This document shows, in pieces, positions 60,901 to 64,000 of a stretch of DNA of 64,000 bases (positions are counted from its first letter, which is position 1; each line of letters begins with the position of its first letter). The position numbers were made by a program, and so were the translations under genes. Source of the stretch: Lytechinus variegatus. Lineage: Eukaryota > Echinodermata > Echinoidea > Temnopleuroida > Toxopneustidae. The notes beneath the pieces were generated by a model that made no database searches, was not told the DNA's origin, and saw only the letters and a program-made list of their open reading frames with translations. The DNA is taken from contig NC_054741.1 of NCBI RefSeq assembly GCF_018143015.1, positions 63,276,697 to 63,340,696 of the forward strand, in the 5' to 3' direction.

Positions 60901-63855
60901 GGTATGACTCCACCTGGACTAACTCATGTTGCTGTAGCAAAGAGAGAAAGAAAATGCACATTTCATGACAGCAAAATCCAATCCTATAGAGTAGTGAAAA
61001 GGCTTTTTGATGAAGTCAATGAACATCTCCACAGTGAATAAAATGATCAATGTCTGGTTCTTACCGTATCCACATCCAGTACGACCCCTGATAGACCAAG
61101 TGTCTTCAGCATGCTCCTGATGGCGTACTTGGGTACCAACATCCCTCCAGCAGTCCCGGTGCTCTCCTCACCCAGCGGTCTGATCAGGACCGTGGTTCCC
61201 TTCCGGACCTTGTCGATGGTGAACTTAGCGGCCTCCTGCTTGACGTCATCGATGGTTGGCAGGTGGAGGTCCCGAGGGATGCCACCGTTCTCCTCGTACA
61301 GGAATTCCACGGTCTGACGGGCAATGTCTGTCATGCCTTTGGGAAGACACAGATATTTCAATGATTACTTTCACTTTACATGAGAGAGATGCCTTCTTTG
61401 GATGTAGAGCACAGTCGATGGCATGCATTGGAAGAAAATCATGATCAACTGGCACCAAAAGAGTCACATTACAAAGTGCTACACAAACTTCAAAATCATG
61501 CTCCTAAGATATACTACATTACACTCATGACATAATCATTCAATGAAATCAGTCCTCCATTCTCTAAATAGAAAAAAATCTATTACCATCATCATCACTA
61601 TTATTTAAGAATCTTATTTTGAATAACGACTAAGAGTTAGCAACTTCCTGTATGCTCTTTGAGATGTGCTGAGTACACAAGCATCACACATGTATGGATA
61701 AAAAAATAAAGCATGTAATATTAACTAAGCGAAAAAAAAATAAAGCACATAAAATCAACTAAGCGAAAAAACATCAGTGCCTGTATTCAGGATTTAGCCT
61801 CAAATCTGACTGAATATATAATTTACTGATTCTTATTTTCAAGAAAATATCACAATTCTTGAAATTCATGATTAAACCATCTACTGCTCACAACCATGCA
61901 AAATTTAATACAAATTAAAAAAATTTCATACTGCATCCACTTTCATTCACCAGCATCGCCAATATCATGCATATTACAAATGATTTTGTAACAGATGTAA
62001 AGGTTATAGATGTAAACAAAAAATGATTTGCATTTCTAGCTAAAGCACAACTGGGCATCAAACACACATGAGGTGCAATGGCCATTCAATATCCATGTTA
62101 ATGCTAAACAAAGAGTTTAAGAAACCGTACAAGATTGAAAGGCTACAGGCTTCTCAGGGAAATGACACATCATTTGGTGCTCACCTAACTGCAGAGCTCC
62201 TTTGATCTGCTCCAGGCCAGACCTTCTCTCCGCTTCATTCCTGAACCTCCTCCTGATGACCGGGAAGACCTTGAGTTCCCAGGCTCGGACTAACAACGAT
62301 ACATGGTCCTGCTGTCCGTCCCCATCCCTTTCTTCTTCATCGGAGTCATCCTGGGCAGAGGACAGGGCCGTCTGGTGAGGGGAAAGACCCGACGTCGTGA
62401 AATCGGCGTACACCCCAGGTAGGCTGTACAGCTGGGATTCAGTAACGTCATAGTCTGTGCAGTTAATGGGTTAAACGAGAATGATTGAAGATTTTAAGAG
62501 GTGCCAAAACAATGGAGGATGAAGTTTGAGTTGAAAAGCTATTGAAAGACATTTACAACAAAGCTTTCAGAAGTTTTTACAATATAGTCTCCTATGAAAT
62601 GTGTCTTTTCAACCCATACTTTCAACAACACACTATGACACATGTCTTGTGTAACAAATTGTTTATTGACATGGGTTTTCACATCATAAGTATTCAACAT
62701 TTTAGTACACAAGTTTTTTTAAAACAATAAAAAGACTTCAACATTATCTTGTACATCATGTTTTTTCATACATAAGTCTTCTACAGCATTTTCTACAACA
62801 AATGATTATAACATGAAATAATTCTTCACCAAAAATACGAAAATATTTGGTTACACCAACTGAAAATGATTCACCTTCATTACTTGAGTGCATTTCACAG
62901 AAAAGAAAGAGAAAACAACTATATTCATATAAAGTTCAACAAACTGACAAGTGACCAATATTCGATGAATAGTTTTATAAGCAAAAAATTGAAAGAGAGA
63001 TGGCATCAGCTTTAAGTATCTGGACACACATACCCGCCAATTTTTTATCTCAAATCATTTATAAATGTGTTATTTAAAGTCTTTCTATATCTCAACCAAC
63101 TATCATCGAGACACACTACTGATTTAACAACCTGAAACTCCGAGTTGAATATTGTTGCTGCAGTTAAAGTATCTGAATTTCAAAAACATATTTCATCAAT
63201 TAATGTTCCTTCTCCTCTAAATCCCAGCTCCTATCTCAATAAAACCATTATGCCATTTCAAAGAAAAGAAAATCATACTCTGTAGTGAGCAATGATTTGG
63301 CACAGTGTGAACATTTGGATTTTATTTAGATACAAAGCATTCTCACCCCAGCCGAGGTGTCCTACCTTTCTTTGGTTTTTGTGGAGTTGCCAATTTGAAT
63401 GATATCCCTGGAGCAGTACTGATCATTGGAGATGCCTGTTCAGTGGAAGGAGTCGATGGAGGGGTGGGCTCCTTATCACTGTCGCTCTCCCCCATCATAG
63501 CGAATGGAAGAGCCCCAAAATTAGCAGTAATCTCCTCCAGGGAGTCCGATGATTCGAGCGCTGCCGTGTGGTGACAGTGGCCATCCACATAGGCGAATGG
63601 CCTATTACCAAAGTTGACTCGGACCTGTGTGTTCTGTTCGAAGGAAAAAAGTATCTTGCATTTTTTATGGTACTTAATGCTCAATCTGTATTCTAAACAG
63701 ATGACCAGAATACAAAATTCTTCTGCAAACCACCTACAGTGGATTGGTCATTGTAAATGGCAGTGATTATTTTACCTGATTGCCATTAAAGAAAGCATGA
63801 ATGCCTGTCAGCAAGCAACCAGAGGACTGACAGCTTAAGGTCTTCTCCGAGGTAC
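46484..63855 (-). CDS. HECTD4: HECTD4-like giant HECT E3 ubiquitin ligase, C-terminal about 1,900 aa
   Basis: Nineteen exons, 5' to 3': 63855-63776, 63633-63366, 62454-62185, 61336-61065, 60931-60765, 60314-59867, 59087-58960, 58411-56358, 55721-55619, 54858-54625, 53968-53778, 53028-52762, 51973-51821, 51070-50895, 50354-50202, 49310-49126, 48883-48688, 47619-47397, 46620-46484. All phases agree. The product is a ubiquitin ligase that accepts ubiquitin on a Cys before passing it to substrates. Domains: SPRY at the window edge (GIHAFFNGNQ, VRVNFGNRPFAY), long regions without named domains, an E/S/P/T-rich low-complexity part inside the 2,054-base exon with KRRPKMKRAGQQKR, then the HECT domain. 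The tail IRVETCMFMIKLPQYS... REDPLSG agrees with my memory of human HECTD4. The 5' half lies outside the window. HERC-type ligases are less likely because no RCC1 repeats or HERC tail are seen. Confidence 0.87.
46628..46855 (+). repeat. Purine-rich GA tract in last intron of HECTD4-like gene
   Basis: About 230 bases of GAGA, GGAGA and GAAAG on the + strand; on the coding strand it forms a long pyrimidine tract just upstream of the final exon's acceptor, and may reinforce recognition of that exon. Confidence 0.8.
47664..47806. mobile_element. GGGTCCATTTCATA-type miniature element
   Basis: Left CTGGGGTCCATTTCATAGTG; right-end complement CTCAGGACCTGTTTCAGAAA, with inner words TACCATGGCA and TGCCATCATGG also paired. 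It is a diverged member of the GGGCC(C/A)TTTCATAAA group, immediately next to the SINE that follows. Confidence 0.65.
47810..48200 (+). mobile_element. tRNA-headed SINE ending in (AAT)n
   Basis: The head resembles a tRNA gene: TGACTCAGTCGGTAACGCG (A box), GATCGTGGGTTCGAGTCC (B box GGTTCGAGTCC) and an acceptor-like GGGCGGATGA. The body has TCGGATAGGACGTTAAATGG, AGGCCCCGTGTA, TTTGCACGTTAAGAACCCAC and GGTGTAGTGGTCCACCTGC. It ends in AATAATAATAATAAT at about 48,184-48,199. It is in + orientation inside an intron of the - strand HECTD4-like gene. The head is degenerate in acceptor-stem pairing, so it is not a working tRNA gene. Confidence 0.85.
50031..50187. mobile_element. GGGGCCC-type miniature element
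   Basis: Left AGGGGCCCCCTTTCATTAAC then AGTTACAA; right-end complement CAGGGGCCCATTTTATGAAG with TTGTAACTTTAT further in. 157 bases, noncoding, in a HECTD4-like intron directly beside the exon that ends at 50202. Confidence 0.78.
52205..52275 (-). repeat. Single-unit fragment of the tandem-core element
   Basis: TGAGTTTCAGGTCACATGAT, then CAAGGTCAAAGGTCATTTAA and GGTCAATGAACTTTGGCC, is one reverse-oriented core unit of the elements at 40.2 and 44 kb, without their ends, in a HECTD4-like intron. Confidence 0.75.
54061..54278. mobile_element. GGGGTGTTGCAAGAAA-type miniature element
   Basis: Left GGGGTGTTGCAAGAAAATAT then TTGCGATCAATTGCAA; right-end complement GGGGCGTTGCAAGAAATCTG then CGATCAATTGCAAG. 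218 bases, noncoding. Inner ATTTGCAATTAACTGCAAG words keep the same theme. Arms are well conserved. Confidence 0.85.
55040..55190 (+). mobile_element. 3' fragment of a LINE (reverse transcriptase tail)
   Basis: A short frame reads AAPVLWNKLPNFLKRIDSMN then KFKTALKTSLFKLYLTS, the characteristic end of the second open frame of non-LTR retrotransposons (pattern AAP.LWN.LP..L....S...FK..LK..LF). Only this 5'-truncated end is present, sense on the + strand, inside an intron of the HECTD4-like gene. The clade (CR1, Rex or Jockey-like) cannot be fixed from this length. Confidence 0.72.
56358..58411 (-). CDS. HECTD4: Large 2,054-base internal exon of the HECTD4-like gene
   Basis: Phase 2 in (completing Glu) and phase 1 out. 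About 685 codons on a single exon, unusually long beside neighbours of 100-450 bases. It starts SSLYQAPWARVSCYGMGQ, carries conserved-looking helical stretches (MAFVESLIGCRQEMGEQR, YIRVLELLSGYVGWAAVP), then a Ser/Lys/Glu-rich insert (QKRTPHNSESDSGEASSN) and an acidic Gln/Glu/Thr-rich segment, and ends with EFFTTMHPSKMTVEEFVCDI. No named fold is recognised. The low-complexity parts look like flexible linkers. Confidence 0.88.
59223..59500. mobile_element. CTGGGCCC-type miniature element, 278 bp
   Basis: Left CTGGGCCCCATCTTACAAAG then AGTTACGATTGATC; right-end complement CTGGGCCCTGTCTTACAAAC then AGTTATGATTGATC. Noncoding, in a HECTD4-like intron. It shares the GGGCCC...ACAAA..GTTACGA layout with other elements in this window. 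Confidence 0.87.
63366..63855 (-). CDS. HECTD4: SPRY domain exons at the window edge
   Basis: Exons 63855-63776 and 63633-63366 join phase 0 to give PGTSEKTLSCQSSGCLLTGI, HAFFNGNQNTQVRVNFG and NRPFAYVDG. The FFNG and VNFG..PFAY words are typical of the second half of a SPRY (B30.2-related) beta-sandwich, a protein-binding module. An acidic ESDSDKEPTPPSTPSTEQ linker follows. The first half of the domain must lie beyond 64,000. The acceptor of the first exon (CATTACCAG at about 63,856) is only moderate, so its start is less certain. Confidence 0.8.
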
Positions 63856-63897
63856 CTGGTAATGAGGATTAATGCCTCCCCCAGTGTAGGGGCTACC

Positions 63898-64000
63898 AAC
63901 AGGAACATCATCATCACCATCATCATCACCAGCACCATCGCCATAATCACCATAATCAACATCATCATCATCAAAATCATCATCAGCATCATCATCATTT
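63898..64000 (+). repeat. (ATC)n microsatellite at the right edge
   Basis: Imperfect CATCATCACC and CATCATCATC repeats reaching the window end, in an intron of the HECTD4-like gene. The Met/Ile-rich open frame over it is an artefact. Confidence 0.92.

Overview
This is a window of animal nuclear DNA. Genes are split by GT-AG introns of a few hundred bases to 2 kb, one gene is intronless, and the AT-rich spacers are full of miniature inverted-repeat elements, SINEs, microsatellites and tandem arrays. Protein families and repeat style (a tRNA-headed SINE, a 7SL-like SINE, many short TIR elements, ATT/ATC microsatellites) suggest a marine invertebrate deuterostome, probably an echinoderm. That assignment is inference; no marker in the window proves it.

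Layout, left to right. (1) About 1-1.1 kb: a possible last exon of a + strand gene that lies mostly outside the window. (2) 6.3-12.9 kb, + strand: a six-exon gene for a 859-residue Ser- and acid-rich, apparently disordered, nuclear-looking protein that I do not recognise. Three of its exons are tandem copies of one frame-neutral Lys-rich exon. (3) 13-17.8 kb: transposon-rich spacer with a well-delimited hAT-type element and a hAT-like miniature element. (4) 17.9-19.1 kb, - strand: an intronless GT10 alpha-1,3-fucosyltransferase (Golgi, type II membrane). (5) 19.2-28.4 kb: spacer with nested and fold-back elements, including a miniature transposon sitting inside a 7SL-like SINE. (6) 28.4-33.5 kb, + strand: RNF185, the ER and mitochondrial RING ubiquitin ligase, five coding exons, with a CRE/YY1-type promoter candidate upstream. 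(7) 33.6-46.4 kb: long 3' flank and spacer with tandem arrays and repeats. (8) 46.5-63.9 kb, - strand: the last 19 exons found (about 1,900 residues) of a giant HECT ubiquitin ligase, best matched to HECTD4, with a SPRY domain at the window edge and the complete HECT domain at the C-terminus. Its 5' part lies beyond the right edge.

RNF185 and the HECTD4-like gene are convergent and both encode ubiquitin E3 ligases; I see no evidence that this is more than chance. The most unusual local structures are the tandem exon triplication in the unknown gene (with a splice acceptor displaced by two codons in the first copy), decayed tandem copies of the final HECT coding segment just downstream of the HECTD4 stop codon, the 7SL-like SINE that shares a body motif with a tRNA-headed SINE 23 kb away, and terminal-motif elements with 180-bp tandem cores. 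I found no viral fossil, CRISPR array or prokaryote-type system.
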